From an uncultured Enterobacter sp. (GTDB lineage: Bacteria; Pseudomonadota; Gammaproteobacteria; Enterobacterales; Enterobacteriaceae): DNA of 8,008 bases. The DNA is taken from contig CAMKZP010000153.1 in assembly GCA_946477805.1 (NCBI GenBank), positions 1-8,008 on the forward strand. The letters run 5' to 3'. Shown here piece after piece: positions 1 to 7,357 of this stretch. The notes below the pieces were generated by a model that searched no databases, was not told the DNA's origin, and was given only the letters and a program-made list of their open reading frames with translations. Within the stretch, counting starts at the first letter, position 1. Every line of letters begins with the position of its first letter. The translations under genes and the position numbers were made by a program.

Positions 1-450
1 GGGGCGCAGCAGCTTTGCGGCGCGGGTCCGGGCGAGAACGTCGCCGCCCAGCGCCATCTGCTGTTCGCGGCTGCGCCAGACCTGCTCACGCTGCTCCGGC
101 GCGGCCTGGCCGTACCCCTGCGCGGCGTCTGCCAGCACCAGGTGGATAACGCGCTTCGGAAACGTCGCCGCAAAGGCGCTGGCCACCAGCGCGCCCAGGG
201 AATGGCCCACCAGCACCGCCTGTCGGACGCCCGCGCGGTCAAGCATCGCCGCCAGCGCCACGGCATAATCGCCCGCGTTCGCACGTTCAGCCGCCAGCAT
301 CGGGCTTTCGCCATAGCCGGGCATGTCCTACGCCAGCACGCGATAACCGTTCAGCGTCATCTGCTTATGCCAGGAGGCCGCGCCGGAGCTGATCCCGTGC
401 AGCAGCATCAGCGGAATGCCGCTTCCCTGTTCACGAAAACCCGTCATCAT
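1..450 (-). pseudogene. alpha/beta hydrolase, 5' part, interrupted by in-frame amber codon and cut by window edge
   Basis: Reading leftwards from ATG 450 (a second ATG at 447 is better spaced from the AAGGGGG ribosome site) gives 150 codons to the window edge with one stop, TAG at 330-328 (codon 41). On both sides the frame reads as one alpha/beta hydrolase: oxyanion-hole HG in LMLLHGISSG (residues 14-23), MPGYGES (43-49) and the nucleophile elbow GHSLG (82-86, Ser84). The Asp and His of the triad would lie beyond the edge. The stop replaces the residue just before the conserved DMPGYG, usually aromatic; TGG to TAG needs one base change at 329. It is the last visible gene of the operon, 6 bases after the cupin stop. 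Its expected role is hydrolysis of the ring-fission product made by the VOC dioxygenase (inferred). Reinitiation at Met43 would lose the oxyanion-hole segment. A sequencing error near the contig end is a real alternative. Confidence 0.85.
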
Positions 451-456
451 GCCCCC

Positions 457-990
457 TTAGTTCCGCTTCACGCTGGAGAGCGGATGATCGGCGGGATAGG
501 TCGGGATTTCCGGCTTACTGGTTCCCAGCATGACGCACATCAGCGCCTCTTCTTCCCCGTGGTTAAACAGCCCGCGATAGATCCCCGCAGGAACGGAGAT
601 CAGGTCGCGCTCACGCAGCACGGTTTCGGTGTAGTTGTCGCCGTCCTGGATCATCAGCGTGATCTGCCCTTTGAGCATGAAGAACACCTCCTCCACGTCG
701 TCGTGCAGGTGCAGCGGCCCTTCGCACTTCGACGGCAGCACCATGGTGGAGAAGGTAAAATGGTCCGCCTGCACGGTGTTGGTGTCGTTCGCCACGCCGG
801 TTGCGCCGGTGCCGATGTAGCGCATCTGCGCCCGGCGGTATTTCGGGTCAAAGTCGGCCTGGAACTTCAGCGCATTCCAGTCGTACTTGCGGCCTTCGAA
901 GCGCGCGATGCGCGACTCGACCCACTCTTCCATGGTCAGGTGGTCAGGCTTAACGCCTGATGTGTTGGTTACGGTTGAATCAGTCATCAC
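457..990 (-). CDS. small single-domain cupin protein
   Basis: 177 residues with a cupin core at about 75-160. Motif 1 is present as GPLHLHDDVEEV, giving His94, His96 and Glu100/101 as metal ligands and Gly108 closing the motif. Motif 2 reads VPAGIYRGLFN (133-143): the PxG and Asn are there, but the usual fourth ligand His is Arg139; His144 lies nearby. The N-terminal 70 residues are a polar extension without a motif I can name. There is no signal peptide, so it is probably cytoplasmic. The start is ATG 990 or the adjacent 987, after a GGAGAG ribosome site that begins next to the transporter stop (7-base gap). Cupins in aromatic operons can be ring-cleaving dioxygenases, isomerases or small-molecule binding proteins. 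The sequence does not decide between these, so I assign no reaction. Confidence 0.85.
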   Translation of the reverse strand: MMTDSTVTNTSGVKPDHLTMEEWVESRIARFEGRKYDWNALKFQADFDPKYRRAQMRYIGTGATGVANDTNTVQADHFTFSTMVLPSKCEGPLHLHDDVEEVFFMLKGQITLMIQDGDNYTETVLRERDLISVPAGIYRGLFNHGEEEALMCVMLGTSKPEIPTYPADHPLSSVKRN

Positions 991-997
991 ACTCTCC

Positions 998-2254
998 TCA
1001 GTAACGTCTCAGCAGCGGCAGTAACAGGAGGCAGCCCACCGCCGCCATCACCGCCAGAAAAATCAGCCCGGAATCCATGCTGTGGGTGAAGGCGATTAAC
1101 GCCCCCATCACCGCTGGCGACAGCGCGCCCGCAAAGTTTCCCAGCCCGTTAAAAATGCCGCCCGCCGTGGCGCTCACCCGCGGGTGGGTGGCCTTCGCCA
1201 GCAGGGCAAAGATGTTGGGCGCACCGGTGCCCCACATGAAGGTGCTGAAGCTCATCGCCGCGATGATGGTCAGCGGGGTATCAAGGTGCATCACAGCCGT
1301 CAGCCCAACGGCCGCCCCTGCCATTGAGATGAAGCAGGCCGCCGCGCGCTTATCGACCCGGTCCGAGAGCCAGGCGCCAATCACCTCGCCCGCCAGCATG
1401 GCGATAAACGGCATCGACGACAGCCAGCCCGCGTGCTCCAGGTGAATGCCTTTGCCCTTGATCAGGTAGCCCGGCAGCCAGCCGTTGATGCCCCACAGGT
1501 AGGTCAGGAAGGCGATGTTAAAGATGCAGATGATCCAGAAGTGCGGGCTGACGAACAGCTCGCGCCGCGCGGCGCGGCGCTCGTCCTGTGACGCCTGCGA
1601 GGTACTCGGCTTCGCCTCAAGGCGGATCCCGCGCAGGCCGATGCGCACAAAGAGCAGCACCGGGACGGTGAGCATCGCCATCACGAAGAAGGTGCTCTGC
1701 CAGCCGAAGGTGTTCAGCAGCCAGAGGGAGAGCGGAAAACCAATCGCCGCGCCAACCGGGGTGCCCAGCAGCCACAGCATGGTGGCGCGCGCCTGCAGAT
1801 GCTGCGGGAAGTTGTGGCGCACGATGGCAAAGGCCAGCGGGAACAGCGGCCCTTCCGCCACGCCCAGCAGAATGCGCAGGACGATCATCAGCGTATAGTT
1901 ATGGGTAAAGCCCATCGCCACCATCAGCACGCACCACACCGCCATCATCCCGGTGAGCAGGCGCAGCGGCGCAATTTTGTCTCCCAGCCCGCTTAAAAAG
2001 ACCGACGAAAAGCCGTAGCTGAGCAGGAAGGCGCTCATCAGGATCCCGAGACGCGTGGTGTCAAAATCGATGCCCATCGCCTGCTGGAAATGGGTGTCGG
2101 AAAAGAGCGCCGCAATGCTGATTTTGTCGAAAAACGCCAGCAGCACGCAGGCCAGCAGCGACAGCGGAATCGCCCAGCGCACCGCCTTTTCGGGCGTGCG
2201 GGTTCCCTCACCGCGGGCCTCTGCGGGCGCGGCGTTGGTCTCTAATGTGGTCAT
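998..2254 (-). CDS. MFS transporter, anion:cation symporter-like (aromatic acid uptake)
   Basis: 418 residues with about twelve hydrophobic segments (roughly 28-48, 68-90, 98-116, 120-142, 158-182, 185-206, 238-260, 276-297, 303-323, 328-350, 362-388, 396-415) and a hydrophilic central loop at about 210-237, the normal 6+6 MFS plan in the inner membrane. The loop after helix 2 (GLGDKIAPLRLL, 89-100) matches the MFS motif A position, and RILLGVAEGPLFP (127-139) resembles the anion:cation symporter family, which carries phthalate, 4-hydroxyphenylacetate and hexuronates. From family and context it should import the operon's substrate as its anion by proton symport; the substrate is not known. 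ATG 2254 follows a GGGGGAGAG ribosome site, 25 bases after the reductase stop. The first 25 residues are polar and may partly reflect a start set too far upstream. Confidence 0.9.
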   Translation of the reverse strand: MTTLETNAAPAEARGEGTRTPEKAVRWAIPLSLLACVLLAFFDKISIAALFSDTHFQQAMGIDFDTTRLGILMSAFLLSYGFSSVFLSGLGDKIAPLRLLTGMMAVWCVLMVAMGFTHNYTLMIVLRILLGVAEGPLFPLAFAIVRHNFPQHLQARATMLWLLGTPVGAAIGFPLSLWLLNTFGWQSTFFVMAMLTVPVLLFVRIGLRGIRLEAKPSTSQASQDERRAARRELFVSPHFWIICIFNIAFLTYLWGINGWLPGYLIKGKGIHLEHAGWLSSMPFIAMLAGEVIGAWLSDRVDKRAAACFISMAGAAVGLTAVMHLDTPLTIIAAMSFSTFMWGTGAPNIFALLAKATHPRVSATAGGIFNGLGNFAGALSPAVMGALIAFTHSMDSGLIFLAVMAAVGCLLLLPLLRRY

Positions 2255-2279
2255 CTCTCCCCCTACGGGTGCGGGTTAG

Positions 2280-3467
2280 CTATCGCAGTGACATCAGTGA
2301 AAAGGTCGGGTCGGCGAGCGGTACGTCCGACAGATCCCGCCCCGCCGCCATCCAGCGCTTCGCCAGCTTGACGGTGCGTGCATCGTTAAACGCCACCAGC
2401 TGCGTCAGCCGCCCGTTTTCGTCCAGCGAGAAGAAGAGCGAATCTTCACGCGCTATCGTTCTGCTTCCCGGCTGCGGAATGCCGAGGATCTGAATATTGT
2501 GCTGATATTGATCCGACCACAGCCACGGGACGTCGTCATAGCCCGGCGCATCGGGGTTGAGCATCGATTTTGCCGTTGCCACCGCCTGATTCTGGGCGAA
2601 GGCCCAAGACTGAACACACAGGCCGTAGTGAGCGTGCCGGGCGACATCGCCCGCGGCAAAGATGAACGGATCCGAGGTGCGGCCCTGGGCGTCCACCACG
2701 ATCCCGCGATCGGTGTGAAGCCCCGCATCGCGCGCCAGCTCCAGATTGAGATCGACGCCGATCCCAACCACTACCGCATCAAAGGTTTCACGCTGGCCGT
2801 CGCAGTGGATCGCCGGCAGACCGCCGTCGTCCTCCAGCTCCAGCGCGCCGCAGCCGGTGCGGATCTCCACGCCCTGCTCGCGGTGGATGGCCTCCAGGCG
2901 CTGTGACACCTCAGCGTTCACCGAGCGCATGCAGAGCGCGGGCTGCTGCTCGAACAGCGTGACCGCCACGCCGCTTTTGCGCGCGGAGGCGGCAATCTCC
3001 AGGCCGATCCAGCCGCCGCCGATAATCGCCAGTTTTTGACTTTCCGCCAGCCGCGCTTTCAGGCGCTGTGCGTCCTGCCAGTGGCGCAGGGTATAAACCT
3101 GCGGATGCGCCGCCCACGCCGCGCCCGGCAGGCGCGCTCGCCCTCCGGTGGCAAGCAAAAGGATGTTGTAACTAAGAGACTCGCCGTTGCTTAAACGCAC
3201 CGTTTTCGCCTCGCAGTCGATCTGCTCCGCACGCAGCGGACGGTGCCAGGTCAGGTTCAGCGCCCGCTGTGCTTCGTCGCTAAACAGCCGCGGGAGCGCG
3301 GCGTCCGGCTCCAGCAGAGACGCTTTCGACAGGGGCGGACGCTCGTAGAAATCCCACTCTTCTTCCGCCACCACGCAAATCTCGCCGTCGAAGCCCTCGT
3401 CGCGCAGGGTTTTCGCCGCCCAGCCGCCCGCCTGGCCGCCGCCGATAATGACGATGCGCGACGTCAT
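2280..3467 (-). CDS. FAD-dependent NAD(P)H:ferredoxin reductase of the Rieske oxygenase system
   Basis: 395 residues from ATG 3467. Pyridine nucleotide-disulphide oxidoreductase fold: N-terminal FAD dinucleotide motif IIGGGQAGG (7-15), the RPPLSK segment typical of oxygenase-coupled reductases (43-48), an NADH-binding GGGWIGLE (150-157), a second FAD motif FAAGD (270-274), and a C-terminal reductase domain from about 315. Length and order match BphA4/HcaD-type reductases (about 400 residues). Role: takes two electrons from NADH on FAD and passes them singly to the Rieske ferredoxin encoded at the operon head. In-frame sequence upstream of 3467 (to 3530) is Gly/Pro/Arg-rich, lacks the fold and overlaps the previous gene, so the internal Met directly before the FAD motif is the start. 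The start overlaps the VOC stop as ATGA, which suggests translational coupling. It lies about 3.9 kb downstream of its ferredoxin partner, an unusual separation. Confidence 0.94.
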   Translation of the reverse strand: MTSRIVIIGGGQAGGWAAKTLRDEGFDGEICVVAEEEWDFYERPPLSKASLLEPDAALPRLFSDEAQRALNLTWHRPLRAEQIDCEAKTVRLSNGESLSYNILLLATGGRARLPGAAWAAHPQVYTLRHWQDAQRLKARLAESQKLAIIGGGWIGLEIAASARKSGVAVTLFEQQPALCMRSVNAEVSQRLEAIHREQGVEIRTGCGALELEDDGGLPAIHCDGQRETFDAVVVGIGVDLNLELARDAGLHTDRGIVVDAQGRTSDPFIFAAGDVARHAHYGLCVQSWAFAQNQAVATAKSMLNPDAPGYDDVPWLWSDQYQHNIQILGIPQPGSRTIAREDSLFFSLDENGRLTQLVAFNDARTVKLAKRWMAAGRDLSDVPLADPTFSLMSLR

Positions 3468-4390
3468 ACCGCCTCCGGCTTTTTCTGCTGGCGGCGCGTG
3501 TCGTGGTCGATGCCGCCCTCCACCGCCCATTCGGTGAAGGAGATCAGCGAATGCTCCAGCTCGCGCGGCTGCCAGTTCTCGGTCAGGTAGTCGTCGTTGG
3601 TGTAATACTCAAACGCGCCGCCGGTCGGGCTGTTGACGTACCAGAAGTAGGCCGACGACACCGGATGGCGGCCCGGCCCGATAAAGGTGCTCCAGTCATT
3701 TTTATTCATCGCAATGCCGCCGCCGATCACCTCGTGAATGTCGCGCACGGTGAAGGCAACGTGGTTGAGGCCACGCTTGCGGTTGGGCAGCTGCAGCAGA
3801 AAGAGATTGTGATGGCCGCCGCGCGCGCCGCAGCGCAGGAACACGGCGCGGTTGATGTAGCGGTCAGAGACCTGGAAGCCGAGCACCTCGCGGTAGAATT
3901 TCTCCACCGCCGCCAGCTCTTCCACAAAGAACACCACGTGGCCGACGTTGATGGGCTGGGCGCGATCGTAAACCGGGCTGGGGGTGTCGATACGGCGGGC
4001 GTCGCCCCACTGGTTAATCGGCTCGACGTTCAGCTCCACGTCGGCCTGCTGGCTGACCTGCACGCGCAGCGTCATGCCGTTCGGGTCGAGGCACTCCAGC
4101 GCGTCGCCCACCTCGCGAAAGCCGGGCTGCTGCACAAGCTTCGGGCGCAGCGCGTCCAGATCTGACCGCGCGGCCACCGCCCAGGTCATGCGGCGCAGGG
4201 TGTTGCCCGCTTCAAACGCCGGCGGCAGGTCCGGGCTGTCGATGGGGTTCAGCTCCACGCGCGCGCCGCTAAGCGTGGTAAAACGCTGGCCGCTGGCATC
4301 GCCCGTCAGGCCAAAATCACGCATAAATTTGGCGCAGTGCGTCAGGTCTTCCACGCCGAATTCCAGCTTTTCAATTCCGGTTACACTCAT
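3464..4390 (-). CDS. VOC-family extradiol ring-cleavage dioxygenase (type I)
   Basis: 308 residues from ATG 4390, two VOC domains (about 4-120 and 147-270). The C-terminal domain has the 2-His-1-carboxylate iron site of type I extradiol enzymes: His151 in NVGHVVFFV, His210 in LNHVAFTV and Glu261 in AFEYYTND. Acid/base residues known from BphC-type enzymes also have counterparts: the His pair 193-194, His242, and Tyr251 in WYVNSPTGG, four residues before the conserved Pro. The N-terminal domain lacks these ligands, as is normal. Expected role: Fe(II)- and O2-dependent meta cleavage of a catechol formed by the oxygenase and SDR; substrate unknown. Upstream in-frame ATGs at 4414 and 4405 are possible, but 4390 follows a GAGG site and begins the domain directly. 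It is preceded by the largest internal gap of the operon (78 bases) and overlaps the reductase start by 4 bases. Confidence 0.9.
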   Translation of the reverse strand: MSVTGIEKLEFGVEDLTHCAKFMRDFGLTGDASGQRFTTLSGARVELNPIDSPDLPPAFEAGNTLRRMTWAVAARSDLDALRPKLVQQPGFREVGDALECLDPNGMTLRVQVSQQADVELNVEPINQWGDARRIDTPSPVYDRAQPINVGHVVFFVEELAAVEKFYREVLGFQVSDRYINRAVFLRCGARGGHHNLFLLQLPNRKRGLNHVAFTVRDIHEVIGGGIAMNKNDWSTFIGPGRHPVSSAYFWYVNSPTGGAFEYYTNDDYLTENWQPRELEHSLISFTEWAVEGGIDHDTRRQQKKPEAV

Positions 4391-4408
4391 CGTTCGTTGC
4401 CTCATCTG

Positions 4409-4421
4409 GCCCAAATTGGGC
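4409..4421. promoter_or_regulatory. palindrome in the regulator-dioxygenase gap (possible operator)
   Basis: A perfect inverted repeat, GCCCAA-A-TTGGGC, lies 18 bases upstream of the dioxygenase start in the 78-base gap after the IclR gene. A smaller 8-base palindrome, CGTTAACG, lies at 4454-4461. I see no convincing -35/-10 pair and no T-run for a terminator. It could be a protein site or a small hairpin in the mRNA between two cistrons. It does not share the GTTTC half-site of the main operator candidate. Confidence 0.35.
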
Positions 4422-4468
4422 GTAAAACATGCCCGACGCGGTGAAGCGCCTGACGTTAACGCACTGAT

Positions 4469-5260
4469 TTAACTGGCCTGTGATAAATACCCTAAGAAGC
4501 CAGAAATTTTATCCGCCGCGAGGCGAACCTCGTTTTGCAGACGCTCGCGGTCGGCCTGCGGGATCTCCTCCGACGGCACCAGAATGCTGACTACCGCCGC
4601 CACGCGCCCGCCGCGGTCATACACCGGATAGACGATGGAGGAGATGCCATGACGGAAGAAGGATTCGCCGATGACAAACCCGCGGGCTTTGTCCTGCTGC
4701 ACCATCTGCCACAGGGCTTCGCGATCGTGAAGCTGCCCCGGCGCGTTGCCCGGCAGGCGCTCGTGCGGGAACAGCTGTTCAAAACCGGCGCGGGTCATAT
4801 CGGTTAACAGCATGCGGCCGAGCGAGGTGCAGTGCACCGGCAGTCGGGTGCCGATGCTGACCTGGTTGATGCGCGACCCGGCGGCGCTGACGCGGGCGAT
4901 GTAGATAATGTCGCGCCCGTCGCGGATCGCCAGGTGGCTGCTGCACTGGCTCACGTCGCGCAGCTGTTCAATAACCGGCTGGCCGACCTGCGCCACGTCC
5001 AGCGAGGCGATGTACTCAAACCCGAGGCGCAGCACGTTCATGCCCAGCGAGAAGGTATTGGTGCGCGTATTACGTTCCAGAAACCCCATGTACTCCAGCG
5101 TCTGCACCACGCGGTAGGCGGTGGCCTTCGGCATATCCACCAGCCGGTGCAGCTCGGCAAAGGTCAGTTCGCGATGCTGCTCGCCAAAGGCCAACAGCAG
5201 CTGTAAACCGCGCTCCAGCCCCGGCACCAGATACTTCACTTCCCGATCGTTTGCCATCAT
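4469..5260 (-). CDS. IclR-family transcriptional regulator
   Basis: 263 residues with the standard two-domain IclR plan. The N-terminal winged helix-turn-helix spans about 12-72 (LERGLQLLLAF, then LTFAELHRLVDMPKATAYRV with the recognition helix at about 43-55 and the wing through NTFSLG). The C-terminal effector-binding domain runs from about 85 to 258, with the family-typical LPVHCTSLGRMLL (140-152), GFVIGES (194-200) and a late Ala/Val-rich strand. IclR proteins in aromatic operons sense a substrate or intermediate and act as repressor or activator. The most likely DNA target is the GTTTC/GAAAC palindrome upstream of the operon. It is co-transcribed inside the operon, 9 bases after the SDR stop, rather than divergent from it, so autoregulation with the pathway is expected. 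ATG 5260 (or 5257) follows TAAGG, which overlaps the SDR stop codon. Confidence 0.93.
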   Translation of the reverse strand: MMANDREVKYLVPGLERGLQLLLAFGEQHRELTFAELHRLVDMPKATAYRVVQTLEYMGFLERNTRTNTFSLGMNVLRLGFEYIASLDVAQVGQPVIEQLRDVSQCSSHLAIRDGRDIIYIARVSAAGSRINQVSIGTRLPVHCTSLGRMLLTDMTRAGFEQLFPHERLPGNAPGQLHDREALWQMVQQDKARGFVIGESFFRHGISSIVYPVYDRGGRVAAVVSILVPSEEIPQADRERLQNEVRLAADKISGFLGYLSQAS

Positions 5261-5269
5261 CGCTATACC

Positions 5270-6019
5270 TTAGTTAAAGACAAATCCGCCGTTGACGGGG
5301 ATCAGCTGTCCGGTGATGAACCGCGACAGATCGCTGAGCAGCCAGACTACGCTGCCGGTGACATCTTCCGGCTGCTGCGCACCCGCCAGCGCGCGGCCGT
5401 TTTCATAGAGCTGATGGCGCTCGGCGGGCACATATTCGGTGGCCTCGACGCGGGTCAGCCCCGGCGCAATAGCGTTGATGCGTATGCGTTTCTCACCCAG
5501 CTCGCGCGCCATCGAGCGGGTCATGGCTATTACCGCGCCCTTGCTGGCGACGTAGGCCATCAGGCGCGGCGCCCCCCACAGCGCGGTGTCCGACGCCACG
5601 TTCACAATGCCCGCCCCCTCGCGCAGCAGCGGCACGGCGGCGCGCGTCACCAGCCAGGTGCCTTTGACGTTCACGCTCATAACCCGGTCCCACAGGTCCG
5701 GATCGTAATCGAGCATATTTTTACCGCCCACGCCCGTCGCCATCGCCGCGTTGTTTACCAGCCCGTCAATGCGCCCCTGCTCGCCAATGGCGCTGAACGC
5801 CTGGTCGATGGAGTGCGGATCGGCCAGATCGATGACGTACGATTCGATCGCATAGCCCTGCTGGCGCAGCCCGTGGGCGCTTTCGGCCAGCTCGCCCTGG
5901 AGGATGTCGCACATCACCACCGCCGCGCCCTGCTCCGCGCAGGCCCTGGCGAAGTGGTAGCCCAGCCCGCGTGCGGCGCCGGTTATCACGATGCGTTTTC
6001 CGCTCAGCAGCCCGTTCAT
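5270..6019 (-). CDS. short-chain dehydrogenase/reductase (likely dihydrodiol dehydrogenase)
   Basis: 249 residues, a classical SDR. The cofactor motif is TGAARGLG (13-20), Asp38 ends strand 2 (favouring NAD over NADP), and NNAA (89-92), Asn117, Ser143, Tyr156 and Lys160 (YVASK) give a complete catalytic tetrad; PG at 186-187 follows as usual. The C-terminal region (about 190-249) ends in the common PVNGG strand. Next to a ring-hydroxylating oxygenase, the expected reaction is NAD-dependent oxidation of a cis-dihydrodiol to a catechol; this is an inference from position, since SDR motifs do not define substrate. If the oxygenase is a monooxygenase or demethylase, it may instead act on an alcohol. 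Its ATG overlaps the oxygenase stop by one base (TGATG), implying coupled translation. Confidence 0.92.
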   Translation of the reverse strand: MNGLLSGKRIVITGAARGLGYHFARACAEQGAAVVMCDILQGELAESAHGLRQQGYAIESYVIDLADPHSIDQAFSAIGEQGRIDGLVNNAAMATGVGGKNMLDYDPDLWDRVMSVNVKGTWLVTRAAVPLLREGAGIVNVASDTALWGAPRLMAYVASKGAVIAMTRSMARELGEKRIRINAIAPGLTRVEATEYVPAERHQLYENGRALAGAQQPEDVTGSVVWLLSDLSRFITGQLIPVNGGFVFN

Positions 6020-7038
6020 CAGGCGGCTCCCTGCTGCTCTTCGCGCGCGGCCAACTGCTCTTTCGCCGCCTTTTGCATCATGCGGCGCAGGCGCGAGAGG
6101 CCGACATCGTGCTGGTAGAGGTATTCATGGTCGCGGGCGTTTGGCGCCAGGCTTTCCAGCACCACGCGGTCCTGCTCCAGCACCTCCCAGTGCAGTTTTT
6201 CCAGACGGTTGCGGTACATGAAGCGCCACATGTCGCGCTGCCAGCCCTGCACGCGGCGGATGCGCCAGAAGAAGACGCGACAGTTGTCGTTATCTTCCGG
6301 CACCACCATGCCGACGATAAAGAAGTGGCCGCCCGGCCCAAAGCGCTTCTTATAGGGAATGGAGAGGCGCATCCAGCAGGTGCCGCTGTTGCCCAGCTCG
6401 ACCCAGTCGAAGTTAATGCCGCTCTGCCCTTTTTTCTCGAAAATAAAGCCGGTTTTGGTCGGCTGAAGCACCATGTCGGCCTTGCGATCGCCTTCCGCCA
6501 TCGAGTGCGACGACGAATGCAGATAGGTACCGTGCATCGGGTCCATCACGTTTTCCAGCGCGTACTGGTAGTTGCACTTCCACGCGGCGGTGCAGAGGAA
6601 ATTACTGAAGCTCTGTGTGTCGGCGAGTTCGTCCGGGAAGGTCAGTTCGTCCGGCTGCTGGCCCGCGGTGACGCCAAACCACAGGAAGATGGCACCGTGC
6701 GCCTCCTGAACGTTGTAGCTGCGCACGCACTGCTGGCCCACCAGCGGGCATTTGTCCACGGCGGGCACATCTTTCACCTCGCCGTTGCCCGCCACCTCCA
6801 CGCCGTGATACCAGCATGCAATGCGATCGCCGAGGTTCCAGCCCATCGACAGGCGCGCGCCGCGGTGCGGGCAGCGGTCTTCCAGCGCCTGCACCTGACC
6901 GTCTTTGTTGCGCCAGACGACAATCTGCTCGCCCAGGCGGGTGATGCCCACGGGAGCAGACTGCACTTCCCAGCTTGCCAGCACCGGATACCAGAGGCCG
7001 CGCAGGCCTTTATCGAGATAATTTTGTACCGTCGTCAT
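6019..7038 (-). CDS. Rieske non-heme iron oxygenase, alpha subunit
   Basis: 339 residues. The N-terminal Rieske domain has Cys56-Pro-His58 and Cys75-x2-His78 as [2Fe-2S] ligands, with 16 residues between His58 and Cys75. The catalytic domain has the mononuclear iron motif ENVMDPMHGTYLH (162-174): His169 and His174 as ligands and Asp166 as the bridging carboxylate to the neighbouring Rieske centre; Asp290 in LEQDRVVLE is the likely third ligand. Length and the absence of any beta-subunit gene fit the alpha-only (alpha3) branch that includes phthalate, vanillate and carbazole-type oxygenases. Role: O2-dependent hydroxylation of an aromatic substrate using electrons from the ferredoxin. Dihydroxylation is favoured by the neighbouring SDR and extradiol genes, but monooxygenation or O-demethylation cannot be excluded. 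The ATG follows GAGGG with 7-base spacing, 10 bases after the small HTH-like gene. Confidence 0.94.
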   Translation of the reverse strand: MTTVQNYLDKGLRGLWYPVLASWEVQSAPVGITRLGEQIVVWRNKDGQVQALEDRCPHRGARLSMGWNLGDRIACWYHGVEVAGNGEVKDVPAVDKCPLVGQQCVRSYNVQEAHGAIFLWFGVTAGQQPDELTFPDELADTQSFSNFLCTAAWKCNYQYALENVMDPMHGTYLHSSSHSMAEGDRKADMVLQPTKTGFIFEKKGQSGINFDWVELGNSGTCWMRLSIPYKKRFGPGGHFFIVGMVVPEDNDNCRVFFWRIRRVQGWQRDMWRFMYRNRLEKLHWEVLEQDRVVLESLAPNARDHEYLYQHDVGLSRLRRMMQKAAKEQLAAREEQQGAA

Positions 7039-7048
7039 CGCGTTGCCC

Positions 7049-7357
7049 TCAGTAGCCGTTAACCTGTAAGAATGCCTGGAAGCTGGCGTCGCTCCACGGC
7101 TCGCCCTGCTGGTCGTGCATGCGCACGGCGTTCAGCCCGTTCACCAGTTCCGGTAAGGTTTCAACGCCCTGTTCGAAGAGTTCTTCCAGCGCGGCGATAA
7201 GATTCACCTCCCAGCTTTCCGGCTCGCGGCTGCGCGTCTGCCAGATCAGATTGGTGTAATCACCCGGCTTATGGATCGCGCCGTTGCCGCCCTCTGCCGG
7301 TGGGGTAAACTGGCGGCTTTCCGGCAGCGCCGGGTTGAAATTCAGGATGTTGCTCAT
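7049..7357 (-). CDS. small protein with recombinase-like helix-turn-helix signature
   Basis: 102 residues, acidic, no signal peptide, membrane segment or cysteine. The N-terminal half contains GDYTNLIWQTRSREPE (32-47); a predicted helix with Glu/Leu repeats follows (about 51-63). The C-terminal part reads LVNGLNAVRMHDQQGEPWSDASFQ (71-94 by position), which resembles the C-terminal helix-turn-helix of serine recombinases (LN..G....G..W...T...IL). I recall a family annotated as recombinase-like HTH beside Rieske oxygenase genes, but could not check it. No recombinase catalytic domain is present and its function is not known. It lies between ferredoxin and oxygenase, overlaps the ferredoxin stop as ATGA and has a GAGGAG site inside the ferredoxin gene. 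It could be an oxygenase accessory subunit or assembly factor, or a DNA-binding protein. Confidence 0.85.
   Translation of the reverse strand: MSNILNFNPALPESRQFTPPAEGGNGAIHKPGDYTNLIWQTRSREPESWEVNLIAALEELFEQGVETLPELVNGLNAVRMHDQQGEPWSDASFQAFLQVNGY

Noticed and set aside
142..960. Long plus-strand open frame (272 codons)
   Set aside because: It lies antisense to the hydrolase and cupin genes, is rich in Arg/His/Ala as expected for the reverse frame of GC-rich coding DNA, and shows no domain.
3468..3530. N-terminal extension of the ferredoxin reductase from ATG 3530
   Set aside because: The extra 21 residues are Gly/Pro/Arg-rich and overlap the dioxygenase gene; the FAD motif begins right after the Met at 3467.
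5971..7062. Long plus-strand open frame (363 codons)
   Set aside because: It is antisense to the Rieske oxygenase, whose metal ligands are all intact; the plus-strand product is low-complexity His/Arg/Ala with no motif.
7049..7357. Remnant of a serine recombinase or mobile element
   Set aside because: There is no catalytic resolvase domain, no terminal repeats, and the gene is intact and translationally coupled inside the operon.
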